Part shown: one piece after another, positions 1-8,220 of the stretch
How positions within the stretch are numbered: the stretch's first letter is position 1
Layout of the letters: the number at the start of each line of letters is the position of its first letter
Assembly: GCA_003024985.2 (NCBI GenBank)
Contig: PXIH01S0001668.1
Source: Euperipatoides rowelli
Taxonomy: Eukaryota > Onychophora > Udeonychophora > Euonychophora > Peripatopsidae
Length of the DNA stretch: 14,591 nucleotides
Strand: one strand, 5' to 3'
Program-made: the position numbers and the translations under genes
The notes under the pieces: model-generated
The model's database searches: none
Seen by the model: only the letters and a program-made list of their open reading frames with translations
Told to the model about the DNA's origin: nothing

Positions 1-117
1 CATATACGCTTTGTATCTTCTTCCTCTTTAAGTGAACCTTTCCTTTTGTTCATATTTCTATTGGTATCTTCAACTTCTATTGATTGTGCAATATCTTTCT
101 GTTTTTTACAATCATTT
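1..117 (-). CDS. possible partial exon, product unknown
   Basis: On the minus strand an open frame runs from about 145 off the left edge of the window. It reads as a Lys/Glu-rich, hydrophilic peptide of about 39 residues that includes the stretch KGSLKEEEDTKRI. A pyrimidine-rich stretch ending in TAG (minus strand, AG at 119-118) could be a splice acceptor, which would make 117 the first exon base. An in-frame ATG lies just upstream at 125-123. No domain is recognised, and a charged low-complexity peptide is easily produced by AT-rich DNA. It could be the edge of a host gene or of another transposon. The call is weak. Confidence 0.18.
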
Positions 118-497
118 CTAATCATATGATTAAAAAAATATTTTAATTTAAAAAAAAATCCTTTAGGCCTAATATTGATTTTCTGCTGTTAATAAATAAA
201 TAATTAGCCGATAATGGGTCACCAGTTCAATGAATGAAAGATAAAAAAATATGATCTGAGCATAACTTTAAAAACTATTGTGCTGTGTCTTGGCCAAAAC
301 CTAATAAATTATAACTTTTAACTTTACAAATTAATTAATTTATTGGCCAAATAGAAATGATATTCTAATAATGATATTATTAAAAGGAAATTCATTTGGG
401 TTTGTTTATGGTCTTATAACCAAAGTTCCATTAATCCTTATTTTATCATTAAAAAAAAAAAAAAAAAAACAAGCAAATTTCAATTTGGTACTGTTAG
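118..497. other. AT-rich spacer, nothing recognised
   Basis: This is non-coding AT-rich DNA with a 19-base A run at 451-469. No open frame, RNA gene or transposon terminus was recognised. The A run could be the tail of a retroposed copy, but no retroposon body could be identified next to it. Confidence 0.6.
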
Positions 498-739
498 TGT
501 TTAAGGTCGGCTGATCGTCAATTGTCCATGGGGCCCTCAGCTATCTACAAAAAAAAATTATTGTTTTCTGGAGAACACACAATTCAAAAGCAATCTATCT
601 TTGACTTTTCCTCAAACTGATTTATTTTATTTTCCAATGACACTTCAAAAATAAATAACTACCATATTTTCTTAAAATGATTCTTTTTATAATAAATAAG
701 GCTGCATGCGGCCCTAAGGCCGTAGGTTCCCCACCCCTG
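498..739 (-). mobile_element. terminal fragment of a hAT-type DNA transposon
   Basis: The right edge (718-739), read on the minus strand, starts CAGGGGTGGGGAACCTACGG. This is the form of terminal inverted repeat found in many animal hAT elements (CAGGGGTGGGGAACCT type). GC-rich subterminal words lie just inside (GGGCCGCATGC, about 705-715), and another GGGCCC lies at 531-536. No transposase frame is visible, and the opposite terminus with its 8-bp target duplication was not found, so this is a deleted end or a non-autonomous copy. The left boundary is a guess, placed where GC-containing unique-looking sequence begins after the A run. Confidence 0.5.
718..739 (-). repeat. hAT terminal inverted repeat (one end)
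   Basis: This is a 22-bp terminus ending CCCACCCCTG on the plus strand, whose reverse complement begins CAGGGGTGGG. It is markedly GC-richer than the surrounding sequence. The partner terminus was not found in the window. Confidence 0.55.
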
Positions 740-786
740 TCTTAAACAGAAATAAAAGGAAACAATATTTTTATCGAATTCTCTTT

Positions 787-1048
787 AAGATGACATCATT
801 GGCCTTCTTTTTTTGGTGTTTGTTTTGATTTCTGTTTAAGATGACATCACTGGTCTTTGGTGTTTACTTTGATTTCTGTTTAAGATATCACTGGCCTACT
901 TTTTTAGGTGTTTGCTTTGATTTCTGTTTAAGATGATGTTACTGGCCTTTTTCGGGGGTGTTTGCTTTGATTTATGTTTTAAGATGACATTATTGGCCTT
1001 CTTTTTTTGGGTGTAAACTTTAATTTCTGTTTAGATGACATCAATGGC
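787..1048 (+). repeat. minisatellite, ~50-bp units, left part
   Basis: About five and a half head-to-tail units follow the pattern AAGATGACATCACTGGCC, a T-rich run, GGTGTTTGCTTTG, then ATTTCTGTTT. Units begin near 787, 838, 882, 930, 979 and 1033. They differ by substitutions and by the length of the T run, so the array is old or drifting. The last unit stops after ATGGC at the left edge of the Gypsy LTR and resumes at 9537, so the Gypsy element landed inside this array. Confidence 0.85.
1044..1048. repeat. Gypsy target site duplication, left copy
   Basis: ATGGC directly precedes the LTR. The partner after the right LTR is ATGAC (9537-9541), with one mismatch. Joining the flanks across one copy of this 5-mer regenerates a normal minisatellite unit, which supports these as the true insertion edges. 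Confidence 0.75.
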
Positions 1049-1280
1049 TGTTGTGAAACTGTATGTGTGGAGAACTATAGTATGGGAACTACTGTACACC
1101 CATGTGTATGAGAGTGAGACCTATATATTATTAGAGGCATATTCTTGAATATATAGTTATGTTCTTTAGTTCTTAACCTGACAAGTACATGTAATATGTT
1201 ATTAGTAGTTGGATAAAATAAATACATTGAGTTATAGTAATATGAATATCTGTTCCTTGTTATATATTAGGAATATAACA
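1049..1280 (+). repeat. Gypsy 5' LTR
   Basis: This 232-bp LTR runs from TGTTGTGAAAC to ATATAACA, giving the usual TG...CA ends. It matches 9314-9536 along its whole length with about 15-17 substitutions and a few small indels. A TATA-like CTATATATTATT lies at 1121-1132 and an AATAAA polyadenylation signal at 1217-1222, so promoter and 3'-processing signals are present in the expected order. Confidence 0.92.
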
Positions 1281-1281
1281 C

Positions 1282-1290
1282 TGGCGACGA
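1282..1290 (+). other. Gypsy primer binding site, tRNA-Ser(GCT) type
   Basis: TGGCGACGA begins one base after the LTR. It is complementary to the 3' end (TCGTCGCCA) of animal tRNA-Ser(GCT), the primer type known for Mag elements. The match is lost after nine bases (AAATT follows), in keeping with decay. Confidence 0.7.
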
Positions 1291-1400
1291 AAATTAAAAA
1301 AAATATTCAGCAAACCCAGTACGGTAGCCTATTTTGTAAAATGGCGCACTAATAAATAAAACTTTTATAAAATTGGAAAATAAACAGGTCATTTATATAA

Positions 1401-2225
1401 AAAAACTGGAAAATTAAAAATAGTTTACAAGAAGATATAATAACTTTTGGGAGTATTAATCCTTTTGAGGAAACTGAAGAAAATAGGGACAGTTACGTAG
1501 ATAGGGTTCGTCAATTCTTCTTAGCAAATGAAATAGACGATGTTGAAAAAATGAAAAATATTTTTCTAACGTCAGTTGGATCAAAAGTATTTAACTTGCT
1601 TTATGATTTATTTGCAGCTGAAAATTCAGCTAGTAAAACTTTTGAAGAAATTATCCTAGCCTTAACATTACATTTCAGCCCAAAACTGTCTGAAATATTT
1701 GAAACTTATACATTTTGTATGCGAAAATACAAGCGCATGAAACAATTCCTGAATTTCTGGCATCCTTACCAAGATTAGCTAGCACCTGTGGGTTTGATTC
1801 AAATAGTTTGGATAGAACTTTAAGAGATCAGTTCATAGTTGGAATAAATGATGATATTATTCAAAAAATACTTTTTGAAGAGCAGACGCTTACATTTGAG
1901 TATTTGTCCTAGCAGTAGCACTGGCAAGTACCATGGCAATAGCAACGATAAACACAAAGGAATTAAAAGGAAAAGCCACCGGAATAATTGAACAGGTAAA
2001 CAAATTATCTTTAACTGGTAGTAAAAAAAGTAAATTTAACAAAACCTACAGTAAAAATGACAATTCATAAAAAAATTTGAAATGCATATGTTGTGAAAAA
2101 AACAATCGTGAAACAAAAAATTGTTATTTCAAGACGCTGAATGTCGAAAATGTGGAAAAATAGGTCATCTAGCTAGATGTTGTTTATCAAAAGAAAGAAA
2201 AAATGTAAGACCAAATAATAATTAG
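1401..2225 (+). pseudogene. gag: Gypsy gag, broken
   Basis: Gag is the capsid and nucleocapsid protein that packages the element's RNA. The capsid part reads from an open frame starting at 1401 (no good ATG remains; ATG 1340 stops after three codons) through INPFEETEENRDSYVDRV to about 1735. A frameshift then moves the reading to the frame that ends at the TAG at 1910-1912. The region 1913-2225 encodes the nucleocapsid, with further stops and a one-base loss near 2133. Two zinc knuckles can be seen. The first is C-x2-C-x4-R-x4-C, where the usual His is Arg. The second (2142-2180, CRKCGKIGHLARC) is an intact C-x2-C-x4-H-x4-C. The order of capsid then two knuckles is typical of Mag-like Gypsy gag. 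The gene is not functional. Confidence 0.85.
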
Positions 2226-2756
2226 ATTAAAGATAAACAAAAGGCACACAGTCTTGCACCTACAAAAGCTGTTGTTGACAATGAATACCATTTATTTAGA
2301 ATTGAAACAAAACATTCTACAAATACACTTCTGGGTAATTTCTTAATATATGACAAGAACATATCACTTGAAATTGACACTGGTTCACCTTTTATCTTAG
2401 TAAGAAAATAAGTTTTTGAAAGTATAGGCTACCTGAAATTAAGTTAATAAAAAAAAAGAAATCAAATTAACAGCATTTACTGGACATAAAGCAAATTTAC
2501 TTGGATATAGTAAAGTAAAAGTACAAGCAAATGGAAAAAAATGATACTTTAAAACTTTGGTTGGTGGATGGAGAAGGACCAAGCCTTTATGGAAGGGTCT
2601 GGATCCTACAATCAAATCTAGGAATTTGGAGATCAAGTAGTGTTAACCAAGCACAAACAAATGATAAACAAAATGTAAATAGTTTAAACATTGTTAATAT
2701 AGTATGTAAACACAAAGCTATATACTGGTATTTGAAGAAAAACTGGGAACATTGAG
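2226..2756 (+). pseudogene. Gypsy aspartic protease, broken
   Basis: The protease would cut the Gag-Pol polyprotein. The active-site motif is kept as Asp-Thr-Gly-Ser at 2376-2387, within ISLEIDTGSPFIL. An in-frame TAA follows about eight codons later (2409-2411), and the rest continues with frame changes. A segment near 2530-2600 reads WLVDGEGPSLYGR, matching the conserved tail between protease and reverse transcriptase in this group. The remainder is scattered over different frames up to about 2756. Confidence 0.72.
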
Positions 2757-4608
2757 TGGACCAAAAGTGCATTTGTGGTTTCAAATGAAGCCAAACAAAA
2801 ATTTCTGCCAGCAAGGCAAGTTCCCTATTCAATGAAGGACAAGGTTGAAGCAGAGATAGATTGGAAACAAGAGGAATACTAACCCGTGTCAGTTTTTCAC
2901 AATATGCATCACCTGTTGTCATCAAATTAAAGAAGGATAAAACTGTTAGAATATTCGACCTTCCCAAGTAAAAACATCGTAACTCAAAAATCACTTTTTC
3001 CAAGCCAGTTTATAGTTTTAAAAAAATCCTGCAAATCCGGAAAACAAATAGTAATGTTTGATTTTTAGCACATTAATAACTTACTTATTAATGTTCTAAA
3101 AATCAAACATTACTATTTTTTTTCATGATTTGCAGGAAAATCTTTAAAACTATAAATTGGCTTGGAAAAAGTGATTTTTGAGTTACAATGTTTTTACTTG
3201 GGAAGGTCGAATTATGTGGTGACTTCAAAACAATTGTAAATCTTGATATTGAACATTACCCTGTACACAAAATTTACTATTTTTGCTACACTAGCTATTG
3301 GGAGGGGGGGGGGGGGGGAGAAATGTACTAAATTTGAATTTAAGGATGAATATTGTCAGCTGGAGATTGATGAAGAATCCAAGGATATTGTAATAAATAC
3401 TCACAAAAGATTATATAAATACAATAGACTGCCTTTTGGTATTAGTTCTGCGCCTGCATTGTTCCAGATAGTTTAGTGGTAGATAGTTTATTAAAGGGAA
3501 TTCCAATGACTGGAGGATCCCAAGATGATATAATTGTGACATGAAAATCTGACAAAGAACACCTAGAGAGTTTAGAAAAGTTATTGACTAGATTGGAGAA
3601 CGCTGGACTCAAGTTAAAAAAAGATAAGTGCAAGTTTATGCTGCCAGATGGTTCATATCTTGGATACAAGATAGAAAAACATGGTCTACATCCTTTACAA
3701 ACTAGACTGGAAGGTATTAAGGATGCTCCAACTCCAAAATCAGTTGAACAGCTCAAGGCATTCATTGGAACTATAAATTATTATGGTAAATTCATCACGA
3801 ATCAGTCCACTATGTTTGCACCACTCTACAAATTACTTGGGAAAGGCCAAAAATGGGAATGGACAGAAGATCAGGAGACTGCCTTTGCTGCTGCAAAAGA
3901 AGCCATATGTAATTGCTTAATGTTAGTACATTATGATCCTGATAAAGTACTGTTGCTGGCATGCAATACATCTCCTTATGAAATGGGTGCTGTGTTGTCT
4001 CATCCTGGAAAAGATAAAAAATACACTCATAGACCAATTGCCTTTGGCTTCTAAAATGCTCATATATGCAGAGAAAGGTTATTCACAAATTGAAAAAGAT
4101 GTCTTAGCATTGGTATATGGAGTACCCAAATTCAAGGACTAACTAATTAGACACAGTTTTGTATTACAGACTGATCATCAACCTCTAGTGTCACTGTTAT
4201 CAGCAACAACAAAAAATACCAAGGGTGGCAGCAGCTAGGATACAGAGTTGGGCCTTGATTATTGGCTGGTTATTCCTATAGACTCACATATAGAAAAGGC
4301 AAATTAAATGGTAATGCTGGTGGGTTAAGTAGATTACCTATACCTGCAGAAACAACAGAAACACCAAACCTAGGTGAATTGGTATTATTGTTAAAGGAAA
4401 ACAATAATTTAGGAAATTCTTGCACTCTTGAAAATATAAGGGAACAAACACAATCAGAAGAAATACTTAGACAAGTCAAAGGCTACATTGAATCTGGTAA
4501 GCCAAAACATGTAAAGAATAGTACAAATCAAGAATTATTAAAGTACTATTTCTGTAAAAAATTTGAGATGTCATGTGAAAATGGAGTTCTGTCATACCTA
4601 CCAACTTA
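2757..4608 (+). pseudogene. pol: Gypsy reverse transcriptase and RNase H, broken and MITE-interrupted
   Basis: The RT begins near 2806 with FLPARQVPYSMKDKVEAEI. It is split at 2953 by a palindromic MITE and resumes at 3215 with CGDFKTIVN in the same reading frame. The first catalytic-Asp motif (LDL in the family) here reads FEF at about 3335, so Asp is replaced by Glu. The fingers/palm motif RLPFGISSAPALFQ is kept, and the catalytic pair remains as QDDIIV (3521-3538), followed at once by TGA. The thumb and connection read in one frame at 3584-4054. In RNase H the first catalytic Asp of the usual DAS motif is Asn (ACNTS, Asn codon 3965-3967). Later frames carry QTDHQPLVSLL and YSYRLTYRKGKLN. 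A 15-base G run (3304-3318) falls inside the RT. This cannot encode an active enzyme. Confidence 0.9.
2952..3214. mobile_element. palindromic (fold-back) MITE inserted in the Gypsy RT
   Basis: The element itself is 2954-3212; the interval includes a TA at each side (2952-2953 and 3213-3214). The left arm starts TTCGACCTTCCCAAGTAAAA and the right arm ends with its exact inverse. The arms stay paired almost to the middle, and the axis falls in CTTAC near 3082. Only a handful of mismatches and small gaps were seen, for example CATCGTAAC against CATTGTAAC. The whole element could fold as one hairpin of about 125 bp. Removing it with one TA rejoins the RT reading frame exactly at a conserved motif, which confirms the edges. 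The TA duplication points to a Tc1/mariner-superfamily source. It has no coding capacity. Confidence 0.88.
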
Positions 4609-5224
4609 AGAACCTGGGTGTTAAAAGAACTTCATGACACTCACCAAGGAATGACATTGATGAAGGCATTGGCAAGAGAGAAAGTATGGTGGCCTTGTAT
4701 TGATGAGGATATAAACAAATATGTTAGCTGCTGTAGAATTAATCAGAAAAGCTGCAGACATGCCTGCTGCAAACCGATACTTTCCTTGGCCAAATGCCAC
4801 TCAGCCTTGGGAAAAGATTCATGCAGATTATATGGTCCGTAGAAGGAAAAATTATTCTAATCATTGTAGATTCTTATTCCAAATGAGTAGAGGCAGTTGT
4901 GGTCAGGTCTGCTACAACACAAACAAAAATTGATGTGTTTATAACTTTATTTTCCAGATATGGTTGCCATATACCTTGGTCACTGACAATGGTACATACT
5001 TTCCAGCAGTCCAGGTAGATCAGTATTTGAGCAAAAATGGAGTAAAACACATCTACTCTGCACCCTATCATCTGGCCTCAAATGGTCAGGCAGAGCGAGC
5101 AGTCAAAATTGTCAAGAAGGAACTTGAAAAACAAGATATTATTGGGACAGCTGGAGCATGAGGAAGGATCTTTACACCCAAGACTAGCTAGAGTATTGAT
5201 GAACTCTAGAATTCTGTCTACTAC
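4609..5224 (+). pseudogene. Gypsy integrase, N-terminal and core part
   Basis: Integrase inserts the cDNA into the genome. The N-terminal zinc finger keeps both His (HDTH, 4633-4644), but of the final Cys pair one is replaced by Asn (CRIN in place of C-x2-C, Asn codon 4741-4743). The catalytic core keeps Asp (HADY, 4826-4828), Asp (TDNGTYF, 4985-4987) and Glu (GQAER, 5093-5095). The last two are exactly 36 codons apart, the classic D-x35-E spacing. The frame changes near 4740 and again between 4850 and 4960. Reading is cut at 5224 by the Copia element, in the conserved Ser/Thr-rich stretch before the GKSP motif, and resumes at 8752. Confidence 0.88.
5220..5224. repeat. Copia target site duplication, left copy
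   Basis: ACTAC precedes the left Copia LTR. The partner after the right LTR is ACTAT (8747-8751), with one mismatch in five. Joining the flanks across one copy restores continuous integrase reading. Confidence 0.78.
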
Positions 5225-5745
5225 TGTTAAAAAATACGACTAACCTACTAAGTCTTACCACTTATTAATAACTTTGATTACTGAATAATACACTGATGAA
5301 TACTTTAACTATAGGCCTACAGTTTATTACGATAAACTACAGAACATTTTACACTATCAGGTGCCCCAAAAAACAAAATGTCGAATACAAAATTAACAAA
5401 CTATCTCATAAATTAAAGGAAAAATCACATGACTATAGTATTTATGGATTATACATTAAACTAACTAGAAGTCATGTGACAATAATTATCTGACTACTAC
5501 AGCTATTTGTTTTCACTATTTAACAAAAAAAAATATCATTACATAAATATAATTAAGATTAAAATGCAAACAAAATTATTTAAATTATGAATTAAGTTAT
5601 TACATTAATAATTATACAAAAATCTAAGATAACATTTCATGTCAACAAATAATTAAAAATAACTAGGAATAATGAAACATGCAAAATACAAACACCACTA
5701 TATACTGTATATAAAGAATTAAAGAACAGATTGTATCAATTAACA
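5225..5745 (-). repeat. Copia LTR, left copy (3' LTR of the element)
   Basis: This 521-bp LTR runs on the plus strand from TGTTAAAAAATACGAC to ATCAATTAACA. It aligns throughout with 8221-8746 at roughly 95% by eye, ignoring indels. Read on the minus strand it carries AATAAA (5328-5323). A 10-bp inverted pair, TCACATGACT (5425-5434) and AGTCATGTGA (5470-5479), is perfect here and eroded in the other copy. It lacks the left arm of the palindrome found in the right LTR. Confidence 0.92.
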
Positions 5746-5755
5746 CTCCTCCTCA
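5746..5755 (-). other. Copia polypurine tract
   Basis: On the minus strand TGAGGAGGAG lies directly against the TGTTAATTG start of the 3' LTR. This is the expected position for the plus-strand DNA primer. Confidence 0.75.
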
Positions 5756-7202
5756 ATCCGCTGCTTTAATATGTCAATTTTTGTGCTGGGATTCCCATGT
5801 TTATTCTACTTGACTTTCTAGGTTCACTAGTATTTTCAACATTTGGGTATTTATCTTTCTCATGCTGATTTTTTAAGTCTATGTAGTATCGTTCAGAATC
5901 TGTTATACACTTTTAACCAGGGAACCCCCTATTACTTATTCATTAAATTTGATTGAATGAACGGCAATTACCCTTCGAGTATTGGGAATTCACACCCGGT
6001 ATCCTTTGGTATGGATAACGTAACCAACAAATATACTCCTTATTGAATTGTCATCCCACTTTTTTCTAGTTACATGTGGTATAAAAGCAAACACTTCACA
6101 TCCAAATGTTTTTAAATCTAAAAAGTTAAGGATTTTACCCTCCCACAATTCTAATGGGCTCTTATTTGTAGCACTATGAATGATTCGGTTTATAATGTAA
6201 CATGATGTGTTACAGCCTCCCCCCACAACACCATTGGTAAATCGGCACGTCTTAATAAACACTTGCTCATTTCTAAAATAGTATGGTTAACTGGTTCCAC
6301 ATTCCCATTTTGTTGGGTAGAATGAGGAACACAGATCTGATGAACAATTCCCTGTTTCTTAAAATAATTATCAAGGTCATAATTTATAAATTCTCCCCCT
6401 CCGTCAGAACAAAATACTTGGGGGTAGTACCCAAAAACATTTTAATTTCTGGATATATACTCTTTAATTTTTTCACTTGTTTGGAATTTAGATTTAAGTA
6501 GTTCACGATGTATGTATCTGGAATGTTTACCTTTTATAGTTAATAATAACGGTTTCCTCCCAATGACTTGGTTTGAATCAGACCGCATACATCAGCAACT
6601 ATTAATTTAAAAGGTTTATTTATATTTTCTGTAGAGGTTTTAAAGGCTTGGTTAATCATTTTACCTACAGCACAATGTTCGCAAAAATCATCATGATTGC
6701 GTTTTTTTATTGAGATATTATAATTTTTATTACTATTCATTTCCTTTATATTTTGGTAACTTCGATGTCCCAATCTTCTATGCCAACCATGTATACATGT
6801 TGTCATTGCATGATTTTGTTCAATACTCTGCTCTTTGATTATAAAAACTCCTCCTTCAAGTGTGGCTTGTGCTATTAATTTTCCATTGTTCTTGATGAGG
6901 CATTCTGAATTGCCAAACTCCACCTTGTGTCCTCGGTTGCAACGTTGTCTGATTGACAAAAGGTTGTATTTCAATCCTGGTGTATACAGTACCTCTTTGA
7001 TTTCTATATTTTCCCTTTGATCATTAAACATTATGTCTATGAATCCTGATCTCTTTTGGTTGGAAGTAATTTTGTTGCCATCTGCTAGCATAACCCAAAT
7101 AGGTTCCTTAAGGTCAATTATTTTATCAAAAAACTCATAATTTGAACACATATGAGCACAAGCTCCAGAGTCCATTATCCAATTTTTTTAATGATTTTCT
7201 GC
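5756..7202 (-). pseudogene. pol: Copia protease and integrase, broken
   Basis: Reading leftward on the minus strand, the protease active site is Asp-Ser-Gly-Ala (MDSGACAHMC, from 7175), with an in-frame TAA about six codons before it. The frame stays open to 6540 through the integrase zinc finger (WHRRLGHRS ... FCEHCAVGK) and the first catalytic Asp (VADVCG, 6593-6591). After a frame change come the second Asp (CSDGGGEF, 6405-6403) and the Glu (NGNVEP, 6297-6295), exactly 36 codons apart, as in D-x35-E. The next frame carries NKSPLELWEG and IFVGYVIHTKGYRV to about 5990, typical of the Copia integrase tail. The last coding trace is SEPRKSSRINMGIPAQK near 5800, a stretch that normally links integrase to RT. 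No RT follows. Confidence 0.88.
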
Positions 7203-7399
7203 ATCTGAAGTGGTGCCTGATAATGCTTTATGATTTAGCATAGGTTCTTCTTTGGTCGTTTTCTCTCTTTCCTGGTTTTCTAATTTTGAATCCAATTCCT
7301 GGTATCCATAATTTGGTTGTAAAGGTTTTCAGGGTTGTGTGAATTGTACCATCAATATGGCCTATTTTCATGATATGGTTCATCGGTTTGGGTCATAAA

Positions 7400-8160
7400 T
7401 AATTATTGAGGATTTCTTCTAAAATATTGTTCTGTGGGAAAAGTATTCAATTCTCTGTGTCTATCACTAATAACATTAGGGCTTTTACAATTTCTCATAT
7501 GTCCACTCATGCCACAGCCAAAACACAATCTTTGATAGTCTTAAGGGTTGGGCTTCACTTATTCCTACCTTCATGGCAGTATTATGATTTTCTATACTAC
7601 AATTATCATCTCGTCAACTGGCCTCATTTATGAGTTTTATTTTAACATAGTCTAAATTAATTTTCTTCTCTTCGACTTATTCTATGGCAGTTATTATATT
7701 AGCGTAAGTTTGGGGAAGTCCGCACAGCAGTACAACAATAATATGATCCTCCTTAATCTCCTTACTTATATTTCTTAATCTTTCTACTATCTCTAGCACG
7801 TCATTTATAATAAAAGTTCTCATGTTAACTGATTTTTCGTAACTTTGACTATATAATGTTTTAAGCAAAAACAACTTACTTGTCATACTGCAATGTTCAA
7901 AAACTTTCACAGAGTTTCCCACATTTCTCTCGCTGTTGTACAATTTCTTATATGAATTAGTATATAGCCAAGCAAATTGTTCCGTTAGCTGCCTGATCTC
8001 TCAATGTCCATTTATCAGTTATAGGGGATGGCGGATCCTCTGAAATCATTGTCCATAATCGGTCCTTCTGTAGAATCATTTGTATTTTGAATTTCCAAGT
8101 GAAATAATTATTACCATTCAATTTAACTATATTCATCGGTTTAAATTCCATAGCAGCCAT
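7400..8160 (-). pseudogene. gag: Copia gag, broken
   Basis: The start ATG at 8160-8158 lies 60 bp inside the 5' LTR edge. The N-terminus contains IVKLNGNNYFTWKFKIQMIL, the usual opening of Copia gag (a Trp-containing motif of the UBN2/gag family). A frameshift near 7955 leads to a second frame, 7943-7677, ending HIIVVLLCGLPQTYANIITA, which is the conserved gag segment before the nucleocapsid. After stops and frame changes a zinc knuckle follows at 7525-7487 (CFGCGMSGHMRNC). Its spacing is C-x2-C-x4-H-x3-C, one residue short of the usual x4. It would form the particle shell and bind RNA, but it is not intact. Confidence 0.85.
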
Positions 8161-8209
8161 TTGTCACGTTTTTAGCAAAAAATCTTAGTCCTTTATATGA
8201 TGATTACTT

Positions 8210-8220
8210 GGCCCATAACC
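8210..8220 (-). other. Copia primer binding site, initiator tRNA-Met anticodon-arm type
   Basis: On the minus strand GGTTATGGGCC starts immediately after the 5' LTR. Its complement, GGCCCATAACC, is the anticodon stem-loop sequence of animal initiator tRNA-Met, not its 3' end. Drosophila copia is known to prime from a tRNA-iMet fragment cut in the anticodon loop, and this site fits that mode over 11 bases. Confidence 0.75.

Noticed and set aside
787-1048. CRISPR-like array
   Set aside because: The repeats are contiguous, imperfect ~50-bp units with no distinct spacers, in a eukaryotic transposon setting. It is a minisatellite.
2587-3003. Minus-strand 138-residue open frame
   Set aside because: It lies opposite the Gypsy protease-RT region and runs into the left arm of the MITE. 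It is an antisense shadow with no domain.
3442-3765. Minus-strand 107-residue open frame
   Set aside because: It lies opposite the Gypsy RT palm and thumb, whose sense-strand motifs are clear.
5296-5493. Plus-strand 65-residue open frame
   Set aside because: It lies wholly inside the Copia LTR, and the other LTR copy does not preserve it.
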